Source: Gymnodinialimonas ceratoperidinii
GTDB taxonomy: Bacteria > Pseudomonadota > Alphaproteobacteria > Rhodobacterales > Rhodobacteraceae
Length of the DNA: 64,000 nt
Assembly: GCF_019297855.1 (NCBI RefSeq)
Contig: NZ_CP079194.1
Coordinates: 1,661,501 to 1,725,500 of the forward strand
Reading direction: 5' to 3'
Both the position numbers and the translations under genes were made by a program. The notes under the pieces are model-generated. The model worked only from the letters and a program-made list of their open reading frames with translations. It was not told the DNA's origin and made no database searches. Of the stretch, positions 54,725-62,880 are shown piece by piece. Every line of letters starts with the position of its first letter. Within the stretch, counting starts at the first letter, position 1.

Positions 54725-57133
54725 CTATTGCCGCAGGCGCCGCCCCTCCGGGTCGAAAGGTGGGGCGGGCAAGATGCGGGCCGTGTGGGGCCGGCCCAGA
54801 ATTGCCACCTGAACCGCGTCACCCGGCGCGGCGCTGCCCGCTTTGATGTAGGCCAACGCGAGGGATTGACCGACCGAGTAGCCGTATCCGCCCGAGGACA
54901 CCTGACCGATCGGAGTGCCGTCGGGCAGGAACACCGGTTCCGCGCCCGAGGCGTCGGCGATGCTCGCATCGACGCTGAGAAGAACCATGCTCTCGCGCGG
55001 GGCCGCGTCCGCGATCTTCAACCAATTGTCCTTATTGAGGAAATCTTTGTCGCGCTTGATCAGGCCGTCGAGCCCCGACTCCTGCGGCCAATACTCCGGC
55101 GAGTAGTCTCGACCCCAAGAGCCATAGCCCTTCTCCAACCGCAACGACATCAGGGCCCGGCTGCCAACTGGGCCAGCCCTAAACTCCGCGCCCGCCTCGA
55201 GCAGAGCGGTATAAAGCGCGATCTGGTCCCGTTCTGCGCAGTGCAACTCCCACCCGAGGTCACCGGTGAATGACACCCGGATCGCCACGCATTCGACCCC
55301 GCCGACGGTTATCCGGGCCGAGCGGAAGAACGGGAAGGCACCATTGGAGAGGTCGGCATTCGTGAGCCGCGACAGGAGCTTGCGCGCCAAGGGGCCTGCG
55401 ACGTTGAAGCCGCAGGTTTCCTCGGTGAGGCTCTCGAAGGTTGTGCCTGCGGGCAGGGGGATCTGCCGGAAAAACCGCAGGTGGTAGCGTTCCGCCGCAC
55501 CGCCGCCGAGCACCCAGAACTCGTCTTGTCCGAGTTTGGTGACGGTGAAATCGCCCGCCACGCCGCCCCGCTTGCCGATCAGGGGCGTGAGGCAGGACCG
55601 GCCAATTTCGCGGGGCATCCGGTTGGCGAAAAGCGCGTTGAGCCATGCCTCCGCGCCGGGACCCGCGACGCGATACTTGGCGAAATTCGAGATGTCGATG
55701 ATGCCCGCTTTCTCCCGCACCAAGCGCGCCTCGCGCCCCACGGATTCCCACCACGGCTGTCTTGCAAACCCGGCGCTGTCTTCGACAGATTTGTCAAAGA
55801 AAGCAGGGTGTTCCCATCCGTAGTTCAACCCGAACTTGGCGCCCAATTCGGCCTGCATGTCGTAGACCGGCCTCTGGCGGACCGGGCGCCCCGCGGCGCG
55901 TTCTTCGCCGGGAAAGTGGATCTTGAAACGGTGGGCGTATTGATCCTCCACCCGCGCCTTGGTGAACGCCTTGCCTGCCCAATGGCCGTAGCGTGCGAGG
56001 TCCCATCCGAAGAGGTCGAGCGACGGTTCGCCCTCGACCATCCATTCCGCCGCGAGCCTGCCCAGTCCACCGTTTTGCGAGAAGCCGGGGATGATCCCGC
56101 AGCAGCAAAAATAGCCGCTCAGCTCGGGCACGGGGCCGAAAAGGGCGCTGGCATCGGGGCTCCAGATCATCGGCCCGTTGATGACCCGCTTGATCCCCGC
56201 CATGCCGACCGCCGGCACGCGGTCGATCGCACGCATCATGTTGGGCTCGATCCGCTCCAGATCATCAGCGAAGAGCTCGTGGCCGAAGCCTTGCGGCGTG
56301 CCATCCTCGGCCCAGAAACGCATGCCTTTCTCATAGGCGCCGACCAGCAGGCCCTGACCCTCCTGACGCAGGTAATACTCGCCGTCACGGTCCGCGACCG
56401 AGGGCAGGCGGCTGTCCCGCGCGGCAATTTCAGCGATTGTCTCGGTTACGAAATACTGGTGTTCCGTCGGGATCAGCGGCAATTCCACTCCCGCCATCGC
56501 CGCAACTTCCCGCGCCCAGAGACCGGCGGCGTTCACCACCCAGGGCGTGCGGATGTCGCCCTTTTCGGTGCGCACGATCCAGCTGCCGTCGGGCTGTTGT
56601 TCGGTGCCGATGACAGGGCAGAAGCGGATGATCTCGGCGCCTCTCTGTCGCGCGCCGAGGGCGTAGGCGTTGGTCACGCCAGAGGGGTCGACGTTGCCGC
56701 CATCGGGCTCGAACATGATGCAGCGGATGCCGTCGTAATCGACCAGCGGATGCAGGCGCTCGGCCTCGTCGCGACTGACCTCGTGGAAGTTCATCCCGTA
56801 GCGCCGCGCCTTCGCCTCCTGCAGGCGCAGCTGGTGCTCGCGGTCTTCGGTCTGCGCAAGATAGAGGGAGCCCGGCTGGAACACGCCACAGGATTGGCCG
56901 GTTTCCTCCTCTAACTCTTTGTAAAGGTTCATCGTGTAATGCTGCAGCCGAGAGATATTCGTGCTGTCGTGCAACCCGTGGATGTTGGCCGCCGCGTGCC
57001 AGGTGGAGCCAGAGGTCAACTCGTCCCGCTCAAGAAGGACGACATCGGTCCAACCCGCCTTGGCCAGGTGATAAAGGATCGAGCATCCGACGACGCCGCC
57101 GCCGATGACGACGGCCTGGGCATGGGTTCTCAT
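54725..57133 (-). CDS. dimethylglycine/sarcosine-dehydrogenase-like flavoprotein (second copy)
   Basis: An 802-residue two-domain enzyme similar in layout to the one in the taurine cluster. The DAO domain has GGGVVGCSILYHLAKAGW and SGSTWHAA with the covalent-FAD His; the GcvT-like half (from about residue 420) contains VSFTGDLGWELH and SLRLEKGYGSWGRDYSPE. It should oxidatively demethylate an N-methylated amine and pass the C1 unit to tetrahydrofolate. No betaine or sarcosine genes are next to it, so the substrate is open. Divergence from the first copy suggests a different substrate. Confidence 0.8.
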   Translation of the reverse strand: MRTHAQAVVIGGGVVGCSILYHLAKAGWTDVVLLERDELTSGSTWHAAANIHGLHDSTNISRLQHYTMNLYKELEEETGQSCGVFQPGSLYLAQTEDREHQLRLQEAKARRYGMNFHEVSRDEAERLHPLVDYDGIRCIMFEPDGGNVDPSGVTNAYALGARQRGAEIIRFCPVIGTEQQPDGSWIVRTEKGDIRTPWVVNAAGLWAREVAAMAGVELPLIPTEHQYFVTETIAEIAARDSRLPSVADRDGEYYLRQEGQGLLVGAYEKGMRFWAEDGTPQGFGHELFADDLERIEPNMMRAIDRVPAVGMAGIKRVINGPMIWSPDASALFGPVPELSGYFCCCGIIPGFSQNGGLGRLAAEWMVEGEPSLDLFGWDLARYGHWAGKAFTKARVEDQYAHRFKIHFPGEERAAGRPVRQRPVYDMQAELGAKFGLNYGWEHPAFFDKSVEDSAGFARQPWWESVGREARLVREKAGIIDISNFAKYRVAGPGAEAWLNALFANRMPREIGRSCLTPLIGKRGGVAGDFTVTKLGQDEFWVLGGGAAERYHLRFFRQIPLPAGTTFESLTEETCGFNVAGPLARKLLSRLTNADLSNGAFPFFRSARITVGGVECVAIRVSFTGDLGWELHCAERDQIALYTALLEAGAEFRAGPVGSRALMSLRLEKGYGSWGRDYSPEYWPQESGLDGLIKRDKDFLNKDNWLKIADAAPRESMVLLSVDASIADASGAEPVFLPDGTPIGQVSSGGYGYSVGQSLALAYIKAGSAAPGDAVQVAILGRPHTARILPAPPFDPEGRRLRQ

Positions 57134-57312
57134 GGTGGCTCTCCCTCTCTTTTCGCAAGATTGGGGGAGGGGCTACGTGGATTCTGGTCTATGCACGACA
57201 GATGCAGGAACTTGGGCGTCAGAGAGGGGCCAGCGACATGCGTCGTGCATAATCGAGTCAATCTGTGTGTCAGCGCCTCACAGGCCACCGAAGCGTTTCC
57301 GCTGAGAAATCC

Positions 57313-58560
57313 TCAGTCCAACGCGGCAACATCCCGGTCAAGGGATTGATACCACTCGACGATCTCGGCCCGCTCCTCGGCTGTCATGCCGGTCACATTG
57401 CCGGGGGGCATGGCGCGGCTTCGGCCCGCGTGCAGGTAGATCATCCGCGCGTTCAGTGCGATCTGGGCGTCGTCGTCCAACCGCAAACCGCGCGGCGCCC
57501 ATCGGATGCCATCCCAGACAGGCTCCACCCCGTGACACATGGAACAACGGCCCATGACGATATTGCGGACCTCCTCGAAGTGCGGGTTGTCGACGACATA
57601 TTGCACGGGCTCCGGCACGACCACCTCGGCCTCGAAGTCGTAATCCTGGTTCATCGGGATCGAGGACAGCCACATGATGATCACGAAGATCACCGCCGAT
57701 ACGCCCCAGGTCCAATGCGGCCGGCCCTTGCCCGCGTGCATCGAGTTGAAATAGTGCCGGATCAGCACGCCCAGAAGGAACACGAGAGAGGCGATGATCC
57801 AGGCATATTCCGTCGCGAACGCCAATGGATAGTGGTTCGACAGCATCAGGAAAATGACCGGCAGGGTCAGGTAATTGTTGTGGGTGGAACGCAGCTTGGC
57901 GATCTTGCCGTACTTCGCATCGGGGGCGCGCCCCTCCTGCAGATCCTTCACCACGATGCGCTGGTTCGGCATGATGATCAGGAAGACATTCGCCGTCATG
58001 ATCGTGGCGGTGAACGCGCCCAGATGCAGCAACGCGGCGCGTCCGGTGAAGACCTGATCATAGCCCCAAGCCATGGCGATAAGGATCACGAAAAGCAGCC
58101 CCATGAGCGCCGTCGGATGGTTGCCGAGCGGGCTCTTGCAGAGGAAATCGTAGAGAATCCAGCCAATTGTGAGCGAACCCGCCGAGATCAGGATCGCCTG
58201 GAAAGCCGAAAGCTCCAGCTTGTCGTAATCGATCAGGAACATCTCTGCGCCGCCCCAATAGACGATCGCCAGAAGCGCTGCACCCGACAGCCATGTCCAA
58301 TAGCTCTGCCATTTGTGCCATGTCAGATGCTCGGGGAGGCGCGCCGGGGCGACGTTGTATTTCACCGTGTTGTAGAAGCCGCCGCCATGGACTTCCCATT
58401 CTTCCCCGGTGGCGCCTTCGGGCATGTCGGGGGTTTCGCGCAGCATCAGGTCGAGCGCGATGAAATAGAACGAGGCGCCGATCCAGGCCATTGCCGTGAT
58501 GACGTGCAGCCAGCGCACCGCGAAGGCCGCCCAATCGGTGAAAACAGCGAGATCATACAT
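57313..58560 (-). CDS. puuD: membrane urate hydroxylase with cytochrome c domain PuuD
   Basis: A 415-residue protein. About eight membrane segments (VRWLHVITAMAWIGASFYFIALDL at the start) are followed by a periplasmic cytochrome c domain with the haem motif GRCSMCHG and a distal Met in SRAMPPGNVTGM. PuuD oxidises urate to 5-hydroxyisourate and passes electrons to the respiratory chain. The product is the substrate of UraH, encoded nearby. Divergent from the LysR gene. Confidence 0.93.
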   Translation of the reverse strand: MYDLAVFTDWAAFAVRWLHVITAMAWIGASFYFIALDLMLRETPDMPEGATGEEWEVHGGGFYNTVKYNVAPARLPEHLTWHKWQSYWTWLSGAALLAIVYWGGAEMFLIDYDKLELSAFQAILISAGSLTIGWILYDFLCKSPLGNHPTALMGLLFVILIAMAWGYDQVFTGRAALLHLGAFTATIMTANVFLIIMPNQRIVVKDLQEGRAPDAKYGKIAKLRSTHNNYLTLPVIFLMLSNHYPLAFATEYAWIIASLVFLLGVLIRHYFNSMHAGKGRPHWTWGVSAVIFVIIMWLSSIPMNQDYDFEAEVVVPEPVQYVVDNPHFEEVRNIVMGRCSMCHGVEPVWDGIRWAPRGLRLDDDAQIALNARMIYLHAGRSRAMPPGNVTGMTAEERAEIVEWYQSLDRDVAALD

Positions 58561-58610
58561 GGTTCAAGCCTCTCCTTTGCCCGCCACGCTACACGACGGC
58601 GACACTGACT

Positions 58611-58627
58611 GATAATTCCTTATTATC
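58611..58627. promoter_or_regulatory. LysR-type inverted repeat between puuD and lysR
   Basis: GATAAT-TCCTT-ATTATC, a perfect 6-base inverted repeat, in the 124-base divergent spacer. Another GATAATCC lies at 58651-58658. Position and dyad form fit an operator for the adjacent LysR protein. Confidence 0.55.
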
Positions 58628-58684
58628 CCGATCAGCTTCAAATTAATCCTGATAATCCGTCCAGCCCGTGCTAGCCATGGGATC

Positions 58685-59587
58685 ATGGCCAATATCAACA
58701 ATATCCGCATGTTTATCCGGGTCTACGAGCTGGAGAACATGTCTGCCGCCGCCCGCGATCTGCAGGTCTCGGCTGCGGTGGCCTCCTCGCGCATCGGTGA
58801 GTTGGAGAAATCCCTCGGCATCCGTCTGTTCACCCGCACCACGCGATCGATCCAACCGACGGAGCAGGGGCGCATCTTCTATCCGAAGGCTCTGAAGGTG
58901 CTGGAGGCATTGGACGAAGCGGAAGCTGCGGTGCACGAGATCACCCACAACCCGCGTGGATCGATCTTCGTCTCCGCGCCGCTCGGAATCGGGCGGCGGC
59001 TGATCGCGCCAAACATCGCGCTGTTTCGCGACAAATACCCCGAGGTTCACACCCGTCTGCGTCTGTCGGACCGGGCGCTGGACCTGACCGGAGAGGGGCT
59101 GGACGTGGCTTTCGTGATAGGCAATCCGCCCGATTCCGGGCTAATGATGAAGCCGATCGCGACGCTGCCACGCGTCCTTTGCGCGGCACCTGAGTATATC
59201 GCCCGCAAAGGTGCGCCGCAGGAGGGGGCGGATCTCATCCAGCAAGATCACGATTGCCTGCTGCTGCGCTTTCCCGGATCGACCGAGTTTCGCTGGTCGC
59301 TCGACACATCCGACGGAATCCAGCGGTTCGATGTCACCGGGCCCTTCGCCTGCGATGATGGTGACGTGCTGACCAATTGGGCTTTGGAGGGGCGGGGGAT
59401 CGTCAACAAGCCGCAGTTCGAGGTTCAGAACTACCTCGATAGCGGCGCTCTGGTGCGGGTCTGCCCGCTCTCGCCGCCGCCGAATGCGCAGTTGGCGATG
59501 CTCTATCCGCACAAGAAGAACCAGGATCCGAAGTCCCGGTTCTTCATGGAATTCATGTCGGAGAAGCTGCGCGCGGCGCTCAGCTGA
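58685..59587 (+). CDS. LysR-family transcriptional regulator
   Basis: A 300-residue LysR protein: winged helix at the N-terminus (NIRMFIRVYELENMSAAARDLQVSAAVASSRIGELEKSLGIRLFTRTTRSI) and a substrate-binding-type effector domain. It lies between puuD and uraH-puuE, so it probably responds to urate or a ureide and controls this pathway. Confidence 0.92.
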   Translation: MANINNIRMFIRVYELENMSAAARDLQVSAAVASSRIGELEKSLGIRLFTRTTRSIQPTEQGRIFYPKALKVLEALDEAEAAVHEITHNPRGSIFVSAPLGIGRRLIAPNIALFRDKYPEVHTRLRLSDRALDLTGEGLDVAFVIGNPPDSGLMMKPIATLPRVLCAAPEYIARKGAPQEGADLIQQDHDCLLLRFPGSTEFRWSLDTSDGIQRFDVTGPFACDDGDVLTNWALEGRGIVNKPQFEVQNYLDSGALVRVCPLSPPPNAQLAMLYPHKKNQDPKSRFFMEFMSEKLRAALS

Positions 59588-59614
59588 GCTGCGTCGCGCG
59601 GAAGGTTAACGGCG

Positions 59615-59971
59615 TTAACTGCCGCGATAGGTGCTGTAGCTGAACGGGCTGAGCAGGAGCGGCACGTGGTAATGCGCGGCGGCGTCGGACATGCCGAAGC
59701 GGATCGGGATCTCGTCCAGAAAGAGCGGCGCATCCCCGTCCTGACCCGTCGCTCGCAGGTAGTCGCCCGCCCGAAACACCAGCTCATAGGTGCCCGTCGC
59801 GAATTCTTCCGCAGGCAGGATCGGGCTGTCGGTCCGGCCGTCGTCGTTGGTGGTAACCTCGGCCAGCTTGCGGCGCGTGTCGCCGTCAATCGCGTAAAGG
59901 GTGATCGCCAGACCCGCCGCCGGGCAACCGCGCGCGGTGTCGAGGACATGGGTGGTCAGATAGCCGGTCAT
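59615..59971 (-). CDS. uraH: 5-hydroxyisourate hydrolase
   Basis: A 118-residue transthyretin-like enzyme: [31 protein letters not shown] and the diagnostic C-terminus YSTYRGS. It hydrolyses 5-hydroxyisourate to OHCU. The start at 59971 ([11 protein letters not shown]) is the family start; the upstream frame is not conserved-looking. Divergent from the puuE-uraD gene. Confidence 0.95.
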   Translation of the reverse strand: MTGYLTTHVLDTARGCPAAGLAITLYAIDGDTRRKLAEVTTNDDGRTDSPILPAEEFATGTYELVFRAGDYLRATGQDGDAPLFLDEIPIRFGMSDAAAHYHVPLLLSPFSYSTYRGS

Positions 59972-60046
59972 GGGATGCTCCTTCTTCGTCCGATAAGAGT
60001 GTGCGGGAAGCGCGTTTACAAGGAAATGACCTGTATACCGAAACAC

Positions 60047-60067
60047 TTTCAAGAATTTCTTGAAAGA
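60047..60067. promoter_or_regulatory. perfect 21-base palindrome in the uraH-puuE promoter region
   Basis: Arms CTTTCAAGAA (60047-60056) and TTCTTGAAAG (60058-60067) around a single T. It lies between the two divergent starts, 76 bases from uraH and about 50 from puuE-uraD. A perfect dyad of this length is a strong operator candidate; the cognate protein is not identified. Confidence 0.7.
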
Positions 60068-60115
60068 CCCAGGCTTACGCAAGGTTTATGCGAAGATAGG
60101 CGAAGGAGGGACACT

Positions 60116-61534
60116 TTGGATCGTTATTGCCGTGACATGATTGGATATGGCGCAACGCCGCCGCAGGCGAACTGGCCCAACGGGGCGAAGATCGCCGTGC
60201 AATTTGTGGTTAATTATGAGGAGGGTGGCGAGAACAACATCCTCCACGGTGACGCCGCCTCCGAAGCGTTTCTGTCCGAAATCGTAGGTGCCGCAGCCTG
60301 GCCCGGCCAGCGCCACTGGAACATGGAATCGATCTACGAATACGGCGCGCGCGCCGGTTTCTGGCGGCTCCACCGCATGTTCACCGCCGCCAAGATGCCC
60401 GTGACGGTCTATGGCGTGGCCACCGCGCTGGCCCGTTCGCCAGAGCAGGTTGCCGCGATGCAGGACGCCCAGTGGGAGATCGCGAGCCACGGGCTGAAGT
60501 GGATCGAATACAAGGACATGGACCCCGAGCGCGAACGCGCCGATCTGGAAGCCGCCAAGGCGCTGCACACCGAAGTGACCGGCGCCGCCCCGCGCGGCTG
60601 GTACACCGGGCGCTGCTCGGAAAACACCGTGCGCCTCGTCGCCGAGGATGGCAGCTTCGATTACGTCTCGGACGATTATTCCGACGATCTGCCCTATTGG
60701 ACCGACGTGGCAGAGCGCCCGCAGCTGGTCATCCCCTACACGCTCGACGCCAATGACATGCGGTTCGCCACGCCCCAAGGCTTCAACACCGGCGAGCATT
60801 TCTTCACCTACCTCAAGGATGCCTTCGACACGCTCTATGCCGAGGGGCAGGCGGGCACGCCCAAGATGATGAGCGTCGGCCTGCATTGCCGCCTTATCGG
60901 CCGTCCCGGACGCGCCGCGGGCCTGCAGCGGTTCCTTGATTACGTGGCCTCTCACGATGACGTCTGGGTCGCGCGCCGCATCGACATCGCCGAGCATTGG
61001 ATGGCCGAGCATCCTTACGTCGCGCCCAAGCTGGTGCCCTCGCGGATGGACAAGCAGACCTTCGTCGACACCTTCGGCGGCGTATTCGAGCATTCCCCCT
61101 GGATCGCCGAGCGCGCCCATGGGCTGGAACTCGGCCCCGCCCACGACAGCGCCGTGGGCGTCCATTCGGCCCTTGCGCGGAAGTTCCGTACCGCTTCCGA
61201 GGAGGAGCGCCTGGGCGTGCTGACCGCGCACCCCGATCTCGCCGGCAAGCTGGCGCAGGCCAAGCGGCTGACCGCGGAATCCACCGCCGAGCAGGCAGGC
61301 GCGGGACTGGATGAGCTGACCGACGCCGAGCGCGAGACCTTCACCGAATTGAACGCGCTCTATGTCGCGAAGTTTGGCTTTCCCTTCATCATCGCCGTGC
61401 GCGATCACGACAAGGCGTCAATCCTTAACGCCTTTAACCAACGCCTGACCCATAGCCGTGACGTCGAGTTTGCCGAGGCCTGCCACCAGGTCGAACGGAT
61501 CGCGCTTCATCGCCTGAAGGACATGTTTTCATGA
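60116..61534 (+). CDS. puuE: PuuE allantoinase - UraD (OHCU decarboxylase) fusion
   Basis: A 472-residue fusion. The N-terminal polysaccharide-deacetylase-type domain (about residues 1-305; ESIYEYGARAGFWRL, WEIASHGLKWIEY, YVSDDYSDDLPYW) is PuuE, a metal-independent allantoinase. The C-terminal domain (about 310-472) is UraD: FGGVFEHSPWIAERA and LTAHPDLAGKLAQA, with the OHCU decarboxylase His. Together they turn OHCU into S-allantoin and then allantoate. A TTG at 60116 is taken as start because AAGGAGGG (60103-60110) lies five bases upstream; the first ATG is at 60137. Overlaps the next gene by four bases. Confidence 0.9.
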   Translation: MDRYCRDMIGYGATPPQANWPNGAKIAVQFVVNYEEGGENNILHGDAASEAFLSEIVGAAAWPGQRHWNMESIYEYGARAGFWRLHRMFTAAKMPVTVYGVATALARSPEQVAAMQDAQWEIASHGLKWIEYKDMDPERERADLEAAKALHTEVTGAAPRGWYTGRCSENTVRLVAEDGSFDYVSDDYSDDLPYWTDVAERPQLVIPYTLDANDMRFATPQGFNTGEHFFTYLKDAFDTLYAEGQAGTPKMMSVGLHCRLIGRPGRAAGLQRFLDYVASHDDVWVARRIDIAEHWMAEHPYVAPKLVPSRMDKQTFVDTFGGVFEHSPWIAERAHGLELGPAHDSAVGVHSALARKFRTASEEERLGVLTAHPDLAGKLAQAKRLTAESTAEQAGAGLDELTDAERETFTELNALYVAKFGFPFIIAVRDHDKASILNAFNQRLTHSRDVEFAEACHQVERIALHRLKDMFS

Positions 61535-62355
61535 GTGATCGCAGCTACTTCGCCCCCCACGGCGGCCATCCGCCCCAGACGCAGGTGATGACCGACCGCG
61601 CCGTCTTCACCGACGCATACGCCGTCATCCCGCGCGGTACGATGATGGATATCGTCACCTCGGCCTTTCCGTTCTGGGACAAGACGCGGGCGTGGATCCT
61701 CGCGCGGCCGCTGACCGGTTTTGCCGAGACCTTCTCGCAATACATCATGGAAGTCGCCCCCGGCGGCGGCAGCGACACGCCCGAGCCCGATCACCGGGTG
61801 CAGAGCGTGCTCTTTGTCACCGAGGGCAGCGTCGAGGTGACCCTCGACGGCGCGACCCATACCCTCTCCGAGGGCGGCTATGCCTATCTGCCCGCCGGCG
61901 AACGCTGGAGCCTGCGCAACACCGGCTCGGCCCCTGCCTCGTTCCATTGGATCCGCAAGCGTTACGAGGATGTCGAAGGGCTCGACCGTCCCGATCCGCT
62001 GTTCCTGAACGAGGCCGACATCGCGCCGAACGTCATGCCCGACACCAACGGCGCCTGGGCCACCACGCGCTTCGTCGATCCCGCCGATCTGCGCCACGAC
62101 ATGCATGTCACCATCGTGACCTTCGAGCCCGGCGGCTGCATTCCCTTCGCCGAAACCCACGTGATGGAACACGGGCTCTACGTGCTGGAAGGCAAGGCCG
62201 TTTACCGGCTCAACGCCGACTGGGTCGAGGTCGAGGCCGGTGATTTCATGTGGCTGCGCGCCTTCTGCCCGCAGGCCTGCTACGCGGGCGGGCCGGGGCG
62301 GTTCCGGTACCTTCTCTACAAGGACGTGAACCGGCACCCGAGGATGGACCTGTGA
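61531..62355 (+). CDS. (S)-ureidoglycine aminohydrolase-type bicupin
   Basis: A 274-residue double-cupin enzyme. The first cupin has APGGGSDTPEPDHRVQSVLFVTEGSVEVTLDG and the second FEPGGCIPFAETHVMEHGLYVLEGKAVYRL, whose Glu, His, His and Gln-like positions bind Mn in the family. It converts S-ureidoglycine to S-ureidoglycolate and ammonia. ATGA overlap with puuE-uraD and GTGA overlap with allA. Confidence 0.9.
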   Translation: MSDRSYFAPHGGHPPQTQVMTDRAVFTDAYAVIPRGTMMDIVTSAFPFWDKTRAWILARPLTGFAETFSQYIMEVAPGGGSDTPEPDHRVQSVLFVTEGSVEVTLDGATHTLSEGGYAYLPAGERWSLRNTGSAPASFHWIRKRYEDVEGLDRPDPLFLNEADIAPNVMPDTNGAWATTRFVDPADLRHDMHVTIVTFEPGGCIPFAETHVMEHGLYVLEGKAVYRLNADWVEVEAGDFMWLRAFCPQACYAGGPGRFRYLLYKDVNRHPRMDL

Positions 62356-62846
62356 CCCTCGTCGCGCGCCCCATCACCGCCGAGGCCTTCGCGCCCTTCG
62401 GTCAGGTCATCGCCCTGACGGACGCGCCGATCACGATCAATGAAGGCATGTGCCAGCGGTTCAACGACCTCGCCGAGATCGACATCATCGAGGGCCGCCC
62501 CGGCCTGAGCCTGTTCCAGAGCAAGCTGCGGCAATTGCCTTATAGCTGCGATCTGCTGGAGCGGCATCCGCTGGGCTCGCAGTGCTTCATCCCGATGTCG
62601 GATGCGGAGCTTCTGGTGATCGTCGCCCCTGACGCGGGCGGCAAGCCCGGCGCGGCGCAGGCCTTCACGGCCCGAAACGACGTCGCGGTGAACATCGCAC
62701 GCAATACGTGGCACGGCGTCCTCTCGCCCCTTTCGGGGAGCGGGATGTTCGCGGTCATCGACAGAATTGGCACCGGGGACAACCCGGGTCAGAACCTTGA
62801 GGAGCATCGGTTGGAGGAGCCGCTGCAAATCATAAGAGACAGCTAG
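62352..62846 (+). CDS. allA: ureidoglycolate lyase
   Basis: A 164-residue AllA: ITAEAFAPFGQVIAL, FNDLAEIDIIEGRPGLSLFQSK, LLERHPLGSQCFIPM and NIARNTWHGVLSPL. It splits ureidoglycolate into glyoxylate and urea. The GTG at 62352 is the start, overlapping the previous stop (GTGA). Confidence 0.93.
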   Translation: MTLVARPITAEAFAPFGQVIALTDAPITINEGMCQRFNDLAEIDIIEGRPGLSLFQSKLRQLPYSCDLLERHPLGSQCFIPMSDAELLVIVAPDAGGKPGAAQAFTARNDVAVNIARNTWHGVLSPLSGSGMFAVIDRIGTGDNPGQNLEEHRLEEPLQIIRDS

Positions 62847-62880
62847 GACAGTTAAGACAGTCAACCGGGAGGGAACCACA

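Noticed and set aside
57265..58608. Plus-strand frame of about 450 codons over puuD
   Set aside because: Antisense shadow of PuuD.
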